The translations under genes and the position numbers were made by a program. A model generated the notes under the pieces. The model ran no database searches. It was not told the DNA's origin and saw nothing but the letters and a program-made list of their open reading frames with translations. DNA of 40,652 nt from Ophioceras dolichostomum (Eukaryota > Ascomycota > Sordariomycetes > Magnaporthales > Ophioceraceae), in contig PYST01000148.1 in assembly GCA_003049485.1 (NCBI GenBank), forward strand, positions 1 through 40,652, written 5' to 3'. This document shows positions 20,888 through 31,000 of the stretch, in pieces; the first letter of the stretch is position 1; the number at the start of each line of letters is the position of its first letter.

Positions 20888-22429
20888 ATGCGCTTCTCCC
20901 CAGCTGTCGCGCTTCTCCTGAGCGCCGCGCAGTCCGTAGTGTCCCAGGACGCAGGGCTCTCGGCCGCGCTCGCGAACAACAGCGATGTCTCCGGGTTCCG
21001 CGAGCTCCTGCTCACCAGCCAGGCGGCGCAGAACGCGATCCTGCCGCGGGAGAACATCGGCCCCGTCACGATCCTGGTGCCGAACAACGCCGCGCTGGAG
21101 AAGTACCGCCAGAAGACCGGCGTGGCCGTGTCGGCGCTGTCCTCGGACCAGCTGTCCGCGATCCTGCAGTACCACGTGCTCGCCGCCAAGCTGCTGGGCA
21201 GCAACATCACGTCGGCCGTGAAGGGCCTCGCCATCCCCACCCTGCTCCAAGGGGAGCTCTACAACAACCGGACGGCGGGCCAGGAGCTGATCAACGAGTT
21301 CGGCGCGGAGGCCGCCAAGGGCAACGTCGTCTTCCTCTCGCAGGACCCCCTGACTCCCGCGAGGCTCAGAGTCAGGCAGAGCGCGTCTACGCCTGCCAGC
21401 CTTCGAGGCGGTCTGGCTGGGGACGCTGGCGTCACGCCCGTGGATGGCGTGTGGGCTCTGGGATTCTACCAGATCATTGATACGTGAGTTCGCCGTTTTT
21501 GGTTTGACGATCGGCACGATGGACGGTCGGACCAGGCTCCTCCTCCTCCACCACGGAGGGAGAGCATGAGCTGACCGACTGACACCTGGACTGACCCAAC
21601 ACCACGACGACAGCATCCTGGAGCCGCCGAACCCCTGCTCAAACACGATCCGGTCACTGAAGGGCACTCTGGCTGGACTCGACACGGCCCTGAACCGCTC
21701 GGGTCTGTGGAACGCCCTCGACCACTCGCCCAACGTCACCTGTCTCGCCCCGAACAACGACGCCTTCATTGCCGCTGGAAACCCGCACACTAGCCTTAAC
21801 GCGACGGTATTGGCGGATGCTTTACTGTGAGTAGCCGCCCCACTTCGCTCCTACCATCCGAGCTGGACGGCGATATAGAAGCGCATAGCTCCCTGGCTTC
21901 CATATTTTTACTAAAAATTGAAAAAAAACCACAGTTTCCATACTCTGCCTGAGGTCACGTACTCGAACTTCCTCCAGGACGGCGCGGTCATCAAGTCTCT
22001 CGCGGGAGGGGACGTGACGGTCAAGTTCGTCGGCAAAGATATCTATTTTAACGATGCGAAGGTCATCAGTCCGAATGTTGTGTACGTACCTACCCTACTT
22101 ACCTATCACATGCCTCAGCATCCCCCAACCCACCACGACCACCACCCCCAAATCACTCGCGACTGACTGACCGACTAACTGACTGACCCCTTTACAGAAC
22201 AAACAACGGCCTCATCCACGTCCTCGACAAAGTCATGTCCCTCAACGGCACCGCCCCCTCGCCGTCCTCGACGACCGGCACCCCGACGACCGGCACGTCC
22301 TCCTCGACGCCGACGCCGTCCGAGACCAAGAAGAACTCGGGCCATAGGATCGCCGCCGGAGGGGGCGTTGGTAGTAGAAGCACCTGGGCTGGGCTGCTGG
22401 CCTTTGCCGTCGCGGCTATTTTGATCTGA
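20888..22429 (+). CDS. Fasciclin (FAS1) domain GPI-anchored surface protein (395 aa)
   Basis: Secreted adhesion-type protein with two FAS1 domains. Four exons: 20888-21483, 21614-21826, 21935-22081 and 22198-22429. The introns (130, 108 and 116 nt) have GTGAGT, GTGAGT and GTACGT donors and phase-2 junctions that all join cleanly. The signal peptide is MRFSPAVALLLSAAQSVVSQ. FAS1 domain 1 (about 22-200) shows VTILVPNNAALEKY and the H-box ILQYHVLAAK. FAS1 domain 2 (about 203-345) begins IRSLKGTLAGLDTAL and includes VTCLAPNNDAFIAAG, LLFHTLPEVTYSN and NGLIHVLDKVM. The C-terminus has a Ser/Thr-rich stalk followed by a hydrophobic tail (WAGLLAFAVAAILI), typical of GPI attachment. The third intron contains a run of GACT/GACC units and a CTAAC branch site. 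The gene is convergent with the next GPI protein. Confidence 0.95.
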
Positions 22430-23178
22430 TAAGTCACAGACGGGGTCTGAGGGAGTTGGTTGATGAAAAAGCAGTCAAGAAACACGAAAAACAAAAAGCA
22501 AACTGAAAATGACTTGTGTGATAATGAGAAAAGGGGGAGAGGGAGAGGGAGCTCAGATACGGACGGAACTTGGTTTGGATGTTTTAGGTACCAGGTAGAC
22601 TCCGGCTTTGTTAGTGTGCCTACGGATAGGTTGTGAACGACGATAATTGTAATGAAACACTTTCTTTTTCCCCTCTTTCACAGCGATGTTCTTCCTCTGT
22701 TCAGCCCGGGCTCCCACGAGTTTCTTTTATGGTTCATCTCTCTCTCTTTACACACACACACACACACACACCAAGAAAAAAAAGGGTCTCATTCCCATCA
22801 TTCGTCGTAGCGAGCTAACTACTCGTCGCTTTTATTATTCATTATGTCGCTTGGTCCATGTCCCCCTTTTCTTTGTCTACATGCCTCAGCACCCGAACTA
22901 TGCCTTCTTCATTAGCCCTCAATGCCATATTTTATGTCTCTACCTCCTCTTGTTCATTGAAATCGTGAAACGTATGAAATCCCCCATGCAAACGAAGTTA
23001 TGAACGATGTGACGATATGAACAGGTGGTCGTCGTGAGTGTGTATGTACTATGATGTACAGGTCTAGGTCCGTATGTGCATCTAATATCAGAATGAACAG
23101 CAATATCCCCTCCATCCCCTCCCTATTCGACAAGGGATATGCATGATAAGCTAAAGAGACTTTTGCAAGCACGCAAAA
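22430..23178. other. Intergenic region between convergent surface-protein genes
   Basis: No gene. A (CA) dinucleotide repeat lies at about 22750-22772, followed by an A-rich patch. This is probably overlapping 3' untranslated sequence of the two converging genes. Confidence 0.6.
22750..22772. repeat. (AC/CA)n dinucleotide microsatellite
   Basis: About eleven CA units in the shared 3' region; intergenic. Confidence 0.9.
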
Positions 23179-24670
23179 TCACAGGAGGCCAAGCCAGGGC
23201 GTCCCGAGAGCAGCGACGCACACGGCCGCCATCAGCGCAGAAAACATAGCAGGTCCAGTGCCCCTCAACCTTGCGCCGCCGTTCCGCGGAAGCTCCTTCT
23301 GCACGGTGATGGTCGCCGTCGCGGCGCTGAGCGTGCAGCTGGCGGTCCCGCACGCGTAGCCAGTCGGACAGCAGCCCGGCACGGGCCCCGCGCTGGCCGG
23401 GCACAGGAACCAGCCGCCCGCGCAGGTTGGCGGTGAGGACCCGGCGCCGGTGGGGACGGGGACGGGCACGACGACCGTCACGCCGTCGCTGACGATCGTG
23501 GTGGAGGGCGGGGGCGCGGGGCAGTTGGTCGTGGCGCAGTCGCGGTTCGTCTGGCAGCAGCCGTAGCCCGCGTGGGCGAGGCAGGCGTAGTAGCCGGTCG
23601 GGCAGTAGTTTGTGGGGAGGCCGTTTGTTTCGGTGAGGGTGGGCTTGACGGGTCCGTTGCCGTTGCTTTCGGTGGGGGAAGTGGTGGTCGGGGTTGGGGT
23701 TTGGGTTTGGGTGGGTTGTTGGTCGGTGCCGCCGCCGCCGGAGGTGGCTGTTGATGTTGTTGTGAGGGTTGCGGGAGGGCCCCCGTTGCTGGGCGTGGTG
23801 GTGATGGTGATTGTTACGACTATTGTTGTGGAGGGGCCTGGCTGGGCGACGGTTGTTGAGGTCGAGGTTGAGGTGAGGGTTGTGATCTGGCTGGTGCCGC
23901 CGCCGCCGCCGCCTGGGTCGCGGGATGTTGTGGTGATGCGGACACCTGTTTAGGGGTGTGGGGGAGACTTGTCAGGGGGACTGGAGAGAGAAGTAATGAG
24001 AGAGGAAGAAGGGGCTGGCTCGCTACTCACATCCTATGCCGGCGCAAACGAACCCGGGCATGCAGCACCCACCACCCAGCTCGGACGGGCAGGCAACGTC
24101 TCCTGGTGCGCATGCGATGGAGCCGCTGCAGGTATTCCCGGTCGCACAGCACCCGACGGGGCCCAGGCCCGTGTCGGGGATCTCGTAGCACGTCTCGCCG
24201 ATGCGGCAGCAGCTGTTCGGATACCCGATCCCAGCGCAGCTGTTCGTGCCGGTGGGACACCCCCATTGCCGCCGTTCGAGTCGTCCTAGGACGTCTCGCC
24301 TTGCCAACGCCTCCGCCGCCCACCTCTCCTCTTCGCTAGCGGATAATGTGGTGTCCCGTCGGTGCGCCATGAAAGCAGGCCTGAAGGACGGGCCAGCAGC
24401 ATCATCGTCGTCGCCGTTGGGTGCTGCTCCAATGACTGGGAGCTGGAGGCCGGACGCAGGGCCTGACGGAGGGAATGCGACGTAGTGCGGGAAGAACTTC
24501 TCGTCCTCATCCGGTGGCATCTTGCGGATCGCCGTTGGATGGCCCTGCCATTGCTTCTCTTCCTGAAGCTTCTGCTGCTGCTGGTCTAGCGCCGCTGTCG
24601 CAGCCGCCGAGGCGACTAGGAGGAGTAGCGGGCCTGGGAGGGCTACCCATAGTGGACGTTCAGGTCGCAT
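23179..24670 (-). CDS. Cysteine-module GPI-anchored surface protein (468 aa)
   Basis: Predicted cell-surface protein of unknown function. Exons: 24670-24031 and 23945-23179. The 85-nt intron (donor GTGAGT, acceptor CAG) splits a cysteine codon and keeps frame. The signal peptide is MRPERPLWVALPGPLLLLVASAAATA. A polar pro-like region with DDDD and an LARRDVLGRLERR stretch (about 122-133) could be a dibasic processing site. Cysteine modules start at residue 134. Each has the pattern C-P-x-G-x3-C ... C-C-x5-C: CPTGTNSC...SCCRIGETC, then GCCATGNTC and GCCMPGFVC. After the intron comes a Thr/Ser-rich stalk (about 220-320). Two more modules follow, YCPTGYYACLAHAGYGCC and TCAGGWFLCPASAGPVPGCC. The tail MFSALMAAVCVAALGTPWLGLL fits GPI attachment. 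It is a second adjacent GPI protein after FAS1, but the folds are unrelated. Confidence 0.86.
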
Positions 24671-25660
24671 CTCTTCTCGTGTGAATCTTCCGATCGGTCG
24701 CTTACGGTTGGATTGGGATATTTCACAGATTGCAAGCCAACTCTCGACAACAAGCTTCTGTCGAACCGGATGCCATCGGTCGGTTGGGCAGCGTTTGCAA
24801 AGTGAGGCGACGCGGCTATCCGTAGATCGTCTGTAGGTTTGGTGGAAGCTCGTTCGTCGGTGTGCGGAGCAGCGCTAACGGTTGTGAACGGCCCAAGGCT
24901 CGAAAATGAAGGTCGTTCAAATAGGAACAAACAAAGATTGCGCGTCTGTCACACCGTCTGAAATTTGGCCTTGTTTGTTGTGTCCTGGCGTGCGCGTGCG
25001 TGTGTGCAAAGGCCGTGGACTCACGCTAGGGGAAGCTGTCTTCGAGCTCCCCGAAAGGTGCGTCGAGCTGGCTACCCGAGCTGGCGGCTTTGCGCGGGTG
25101 GCTGGGGGCGGACGTGTCGCCTGGCTGCAGTGACAGCTGTACCGGCCCCTGGTCTGGCCATGTTATAGCACAACCCCGCCAACCGCTCGTATTTGTTTTG
25201 TCTTCCTTCGTTCCATTGAGCGCGTGATATATCGCAATATTGATGGCTTTTCAGATAGTAAGGAGAATTGAAATGCAATGCACAATTGCGGAACATACAG
25301 ACGATGAGTTGGAAGGAGTCGAGAGTTGCACGACGTCGCCAAGCATGTCTGAGCAGGAGGGAGCTTCACGCGGGGCTCGGTCCACTTACCACCACGACCG
25401 GCCTCTGAGGTGCATGAATCTGCATGTGCCTTAGTCGCAAGCTTCTATTTTTCGTTCTATCTAGATGTGCAGAACTTTAACTTTGAAGGATCTAGCGTAG
25501 TATAGTACATTTCAAGTATGAGTTGAATCCAAGATGTCCTGGGTATCTAGATATTCTATTACAATACCTTGTACAGATGAGAAAAAGGGGCGATATACAA
25601 ACAGTATATGTACATGTGATAAAATATGGTACAGGGGTGGGTTGCAACCTCTGTTATCGT
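24671..25660. other. Intergenic region upstream of the cysteine-module gene
   Basis: It should hold the promoter of the minus-strand surface-protein gene on its left side and the 3' region of MRM1 on its right, the latter A/T-rich around 25440-25640. No coding region is supported. Confidence 0.55.
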
Positions 25661-27583
25661 CTACTCCCAGATCCCCATCTCGCTGCTCCTCAGAGGCTCT
25701 CTCAGGATCACTGGGTTATTCGCTCTGGTCTGACCCTTCATGAAGGCGGAGCATAGCAGCCCAGCAGCGACACTGACATTGAGGCTGTCTACCGACGATG
25801 GGTCGGCGGCTTCGTTCGGGATGCTCACTTCAACATCGGACTTGGACCTGATCATGCGCGGCAGGCCCTCCCCCTCGCTGCCGAGGACAAGGATACAAGG
25901 GTCGGACCGCAGCGGGTCGCTGTCCTCGACCTCGAACGTGTCCATCTGATTGCGACGGCGGCTGGACCGGTTTTGAGGGGGCGCGACTGCAGCGAACACC
26001 TTCCAGCCGTTCTCCCTCGATTCGGCCAGGAAGGTCGCCGTGTTCTCGACCGAGAAGAGCGCGAGGGTCTCTGACGCGCCAACGGACGCCTTCAGAGCCA
26101 CGGACGTCAGCGCCGAAGAGTGCTTTTTGGAGATGGCTACAGCACTGATCCCCAGGAAGCTCGCCGTCCGCAGCATCGCTCCGAGGTTGCCCGGGTCGAG
26201 AATCTCGTCGAGCATGAGCACAAGGGGCTTGTACCCGCCGGGCCGCGTCTGCACGAAGTCGCCCTTCCCGTTCACGGCGGCGTCCTCGGCCGATTGGTAT
26301 GCCAGGGAGACGCTGAATCCTTTGCCCTTGCGCGGTCCCGCGTTTTCGGAGAACGGCCCTAGTGCAGTGACGGGCCGCTGTGGGACCGGGGATGCCTCCA
26401 GGATGTAGCCATTGTGCGGCCGACCGGCGCTCATCTTGGACAACAGTTTCTGGTCCTGCTCCCCCATGAACGTAATTTTCACGCCCGCCTTCTTGGCTAG
26501 GTTTTCGATAACCTTGTCCTGTCCCACATTCAGCCGGTTGGCTCCTCGGTAGATGTACAAGTTGTACAGCCTCCTGCGCCGGGCCCTGAGAGCCTCTTCA
26601 ACGACGGATTTACCGTAGAGAAACTGGGAGGCGGCAGTGGTGTAGGGAATCGATGCCGGTGGACCAGCAGCGGGCCTTCTCGGTCTGGAAAATGCGGAGG
26701 AAGGCCACGGATTTTCTCCATCGTCGGCACCTCTGTCTTGCTCCCGAGTCCGCCGCTCCGCTCCAAATCTGTCCTCGCGGAAGGTCGCTGACCGAATGGC
26801 AGCAGAAGGGCGCGAGGGAAGAACGGTCCTGCCTCTGCTACCAAGGGATGGCCGAGCTAGTCGAGAATCTGGTCGAGGATCTGGTCGATGATCTGGTCGA
26901 GGATCTGGTCGAGGATCTGGTCGAAAATCTGGTCGAGGATCTCGTCGTGGAGTTGACGATCTAGGATCGGGCCCCCACGCCCGTGGCGCTTCCCTGCGAC
27001 GACCGCCTAGTCTAGCATCGCGCTCGCTAGCTCTACCATTTGACTCTTGGGAGGCGCTCAACAGGGCACCGAATGGGTCGGACGATTGCGATGGCCCTGG
27101 CCGTGTCGATTGCCCGAAGGCACTGGGGCTTCCCCAATTCGCATCCGACTTAGTATCCTTTCTCTCCAAGGCGGCGAGGCTGTTCTGTAGCTGTCCGCTC
27201 TTAAGTTGGTACACCAAGCTCTTCTTCCCGAAGCTACTGCTCGGGTCGTTGAATCGAGCTTTTCGAGACTGGCGCTTCGGCTTTGGGGGTTCCGAAATGT
27301 CTTTCTTCCCCTTGCGAATCTTGAAGGTAGATAGTGGAGCGTCGAGTTTGGGCCGAACTCGTCCCCTTTCCGAGACAGCTATGGCCCGCCGCGCGTTCCG
27401 CGCATCGCTTCTCAAAGTGCTGGGGGCATTCCCACGGGGTTGCGCCCTCTCCGACTCGCGCAGGCCTCGTTGGATCGCAGAGAGGGCGGAAGCGGACCTT
27501 GAGAAGATCCTCGTATTCGGAGTGCTCAGTGTTGAAGCTCGCACGCTGCCACCTCGAGCAGATATTAAGCGAACTGAAAACAT
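25661..27583 (-). CDS. Mitochondrial rRNA 2'-O-ribose methyltransferase MRM1-like (SpoU/TrmH family, 640 aa)
   Basis: In yeast the orthologue (Mrm1/Pet56) methylates the ribose of a universally conserved G in the peptidyl-transferase loop of the mitochondrial large rRNA, using S-adenosylmethionine. Single exon. The N-terminus is arginine- and serine-rich without acidic residues (MFSVRLISARGGSVRAS), as expected for mitochondrial import. A long disordered basic region (about 30-300) includes a tandem repeat of RPDPRPD units (about 210-243). An L30-like SpoU substrate-binding domain starts at QFLYGKSVVEEAL (about 320). The SPOUT catalytic domain follows, with motif 1 LDPGNLGAMLRTASFLG (about 460), motif 2 ILVLGSEGEGLPR (about 563) and motif 3 SIPN...SLNVSVAAGLL (about 590-612). 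All three knot motifs are intact. Yeast Mrm1 is about 410 residues; the excess is the disordered insert. Divergent from the Mit1-like gene with 441 bp between starts. Confidence 0.93.
   Translation of the reverse strand: MFSVRLISARGGSVRASTLSTPNTRIFSRSASALSAIQRGLRESERAQPRGNAPSTLRSDARNARRAIAVSERGRVRPKLDAPLSTFKIRKGKKDISEPPKPKRQSRKARFNDPSSSFGKKSLVYQLKSGQLQNSLAALERKDTKSDANWGSPSAFGQSTRPGPSQSSDPFGALLSASQESNGRASERDARLGGRRREAPRAWGPDPRSSTPRRDPRPDFRPDPRPDPRPDHRPDPRPDSRLARPSLGSRGRTVLPSRPSAAIRSATFREDRFGAERRTREQDRGADDGENPWPSSAFSRPRRPAAGPPASIPYTTAASQFLYGKSVVEEALRARRRRLYNLYIYRGANRLNVGQDKVIENLAKKAGVKITFMGEQDQKLLSKMSAGRPHNGYILEASPVPQRPVTALGPFSENAGPRKGKGFSVSLAYQSAEDAAVNGKGDFVQTRPGGYKPLVLMLDEILDPGNLGAMLRTASFLGISAVAISKKHSSALTSVALKASVGASETLALFSVENTATFLAESRENGWKVFAAVAPPQNRSSRRRNQMDTFEVEDSDPLRSDPCILVLGSEGEGLPRMIRSKSDVEVSIPNEAADPSSVDSLNVSVAAGLLCSAFMKGQTRANNPVILREPLRSSEMGIWE
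26859..26953. repeat. Tandem 12-bp repeat within MRM1 coding sequence
   Basis: About eight units of GGTCGAGGATCT with one- or two-base changes. Read on the minus strand it encodes alternating RPDP/RPDF/RPDH units, so frame is always kept. It is a coding minisatellite likely to vary in copy number between strains. Confidence 0.9.
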
Positions 27584-28024
27584 TGCATCCTAAAGTCAAG
27601 TTCCAAGGGGCGAACCAATTAAAAAAAAAATGTAAAACTGCCCGGTTACCTGTAGGTATGGAGTAAGTCAATGGTGTTGAGCGTGCCTCCTTGGCATTTA
27701 CTTTTTTTTCTTATCGCCGTGCTTATCGAGCATCCGGTGTGGTGGGGCCGGACGCATGCGAATAGCCGCCCCACATTGTTCTAACTTTAGTCGCGTCTGG
27801 CCTTGACGACAAGCACTTAACGCGCCTCAGCTGTGGGCTGTGTCCGCCAACCAACCTCGATCCGCCATTGCAAATGCCACTTTCACGGCACGAACTGCCA
27901 TCTCGCGCCCAACGCTGGCTCCGAACGAATGCCTCGAAAATATCGCATCTCCAAACTCCATCTGGGGTCCTCTTCGCAGTGCGTTCGATATGCTATTCCG
28001 TCCAGATCGCTCCAGTCCGTCAAG
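27584..28024. promoter_or_regulatory. Divergent promoter between MRM1 and the Mit1-like gene
   Basis: 441 bp separate the two start codons. It holds a short A-rich run (about 27620-27630) and a T-rich run (about 27701-27710). There is no clear TATA box. A weak imperfect palindrome, TTACCTGTAGGTA, lies near 27647. Confidence 0.5.
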
Positions 28025-31000
28025 ATGGACGGGCTTCTGGACGGTCTGGATGATGAGCTCTCCGGCTCTGGGGCTCCTTCTATCGACTATGACTTGAAGG
28101 CGGCTCTTGCCGAGGTTGCCGCCGAGAACACTCGGTCGGTTGCGGTCTTTGAATCCATCGAGGACGAACTCCAACCTCAAGAGGACCCGGCCGCGGCTCA
28201 GGACGGAGCAACTGGCTTGGTGGAGGCCGGCGAAACCCCGGCAGCCGAGACCATCACGGTAGCGCCGCTTGCGCCGGTTGCGCCGGTAGCCCCGACTCTC
28301 CCGGCCGCCCTGGCATCGCCTGCCGCGTCTGATGAGTACGATGAGGCTAAGATCCTCGAGCTTCTAAACTCAGACAACCTCGGGGAGGATGACGATGGTG
28401 ACGAATACCGCGAGGAAGGTGGAAGGGATGAGGGCAAGCGTCGTCGTAAGGTGGTCTTGGATGACAGTGACTGGGCAGGGGATGACGATACGGCCTCCGT
28501 GGCCAATGCTGCTCAAACAAAGCCGCCTGGGATGGGCGATTTCGAAGTTGTCATCCAACCTCTCCCAAAAAACCGGCGCAGCGAATACCGGAAAGTCCCC
28601 CTCAGTAACTATATCTATGCAGTTCTGGAGAGGATACCATCTGCGCCTTCGGAAAAGTGGTACACGGTCGAGTACGACGATGGGAGGATAGACCAAGTAA
28701 GCGATCTCTCCTGTTTCCTTCACTTTCTTGTTTGGATCTGGCCCACTTTTCTCTCCTCGTTTTCCCGCTCCTCTCTCTCTTCTCCCCTCCTTATATATCT
28801 CTGCCTCGTCCTCGAATCTCTCAAACTCTCCCACCGCTCGCCTCCCGCCTTCCTCACCCTCTTGGAGATCTCCATTCTCTCGCTTAACCCCACACGCTAC
28901 CCTTTCTCCCTCTCTTTTCTTAACTTTTTGGGCAGTCACGACCGGTGGCCTTTGAAGTTTGTCACTTGTTGGAGCCGCAAATATCGTTCCTATCAAGCCA
29001 TCTCCGAGCCGCGCACTCTCTCCATCCCGTCCTTTCTTCCCCCCAATTTCCTCTCTGTCTCAACTCGCCTCATTAGCTGCCACCTGGTCTAGGACTCGGG
29101 TTGCAGCTCTTCTATTTTCCACCGAAGCGGCACTCCTCTGGAAGCCGTCTTCAGGCACAAGCTCATAGCCCGCACTGTTGCTACTGCCCACGTTCTTCTA
29201 CAGGGCAGAGGGACGCGGCGCTTTTGAGCCCGGCGCTGTTCGCTCCTTCCCTCTCTTGTCGCGTCGCCTCTACAAACCGGCATCTTGATCACCTTCGCGC
29301 CAATCGGCAGGCTCCAGTCCTCCGTATCGCAGCCTAAAATCAGCACTCGTCACTGCCCTTCTGCCTGTTCCGTCAGCCTCGGCTGATCTGCAATGACATC
29401 GCACCGCCAGTGACGTCGACCCTAATGCCCTTCACTTACAGGTCCCGATTGATGAGATATATCAAGCGGACAACGGAATAGAAGCCCTTGAAATCGCCAT
29501 GGCGGCTCTCAAAAAGCGCAAGATCATTCATGATCCTGACTACGACGATGTTGAGGATGATGACAATCAGGACGACGATGGCTTCATGGATGTAGATGAT
29601 GACGAGGATGAGGACGTCTACGTGAACGGGGGTCCCGGCTCCACTAGTCATCGTCCACGCCTGGCGCCCAAGCAGACGGCGTTTTCTACACGTCGCAGCA
29701 CTCGTCACGGCGTCACGCGTCACTCATCTGCTCACGCCGATGAGCGGGAGGAACGGCCCTCACGGCCGGCCGGACGTCAGCTGCGCGCCCGGCCATCTCG
29801 CACGCAGAATTCGCAAAAGTCTGCCAGCGTCGACAATGACGTTGACGAGTTGGCGGCGGACAGTGACAGTGACATGTTCATCGTCCGGTCGGATCTGGCG
29901 CCTTCCAAGTCGAAGAAGCGGAAGCGCGGAAGGCCGGGCCGGGCCAGCTATCGTGAGGCCTCGATAGAGTTCGAGGCTCGCCGCTCTAGTCGCGCCACCA
30001 AGGCCACGAAGAGCATGGTTGATCCGACAGGAGATGATGACCTGTTCTATGTCGACGATGACAAGTCGGCCGGCACCCCGAAGGTAGCCAGCGTCAAGGA
30101 GATCTTCCAACCAGTGGATGACGGCGCTTTCAAGACGGCGCATTCGATGACATGTGCAACCTGCGCCATCAGTGGCTACAACAGCAACAAGGGCCAGCTG
30201 ATCTTTTGTCAAGGCTGCGCAATGTCGTATCACAAGGTCTGTCTTGGCGTCCGATCTGCCCGCGACCATCGCGTCACGAAGGTCGCCCAGGAGAGCTTCG
30301 TGCTTCAGTGCCGCCACTGCATCGGCTCGTACAAGAAGGCCAATCCGCTTGCGCCGAGCCTCGATAAGTGCATGGTCTGTGGCGAGAACGGTCCTTCATG
30401 TGCGGAGTTCTCCCCCAAGTTGACGTCCAAGCAAGAGGAGAAGATTCGCATCAACAACGGTGGAGAGGACCCCGTCACCGAGATCTCGCCGAGCCTCATC
30501 AACAAGGCCGAGAACGTCTTGTTCCGGTGCTCTAGATGTCACCGGGCTTGCCATCTAGAGCATCTGCCTGCCTTTGATGGCTCGACTCCCGCCCTCGGCG
30601 AGTCTCGGCAGGACCTCCGTGCCAAGCGCCTGGCCGACTACTCGATCGATTGGCAGTGCAAAGACTGTCTGGACATGACCGAGAAGGTCCAGGCTGTCGT
30701 CGCGTGGAGACCAACGAACCCCGACGACTACGAGGTTAGGCTCACTGCGCTCAGCGAGGACAAGAAGGAGTACCTGGTGAAGTGGGAGAACCAGTCGTAC
30801 GACCACTGCGATTGGAAGCCAGGCCCTTGGGTGTGTGGAATATTGTTCACCTCCTCACGGCAAAAGTTCGCCAAGGGAGATGGAGACAATCCGCCTGCGC
30901 CCATCCGCGATGGTGGGGAGCTGTTCCCGCCCGAGTTCCTGCATGCCGACATCATATTTGCTGTTAAGTACCAAGGCGGCGAGCGGGTCACCTCACGGGC

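Noticed and set aside
26859..26953. Direct repeats resembling a CRISPR array
   Set aside because: Units are contiguous 12-mers without spacers and lie inside the MRM1 reading frame; the organism is a eukaryote.
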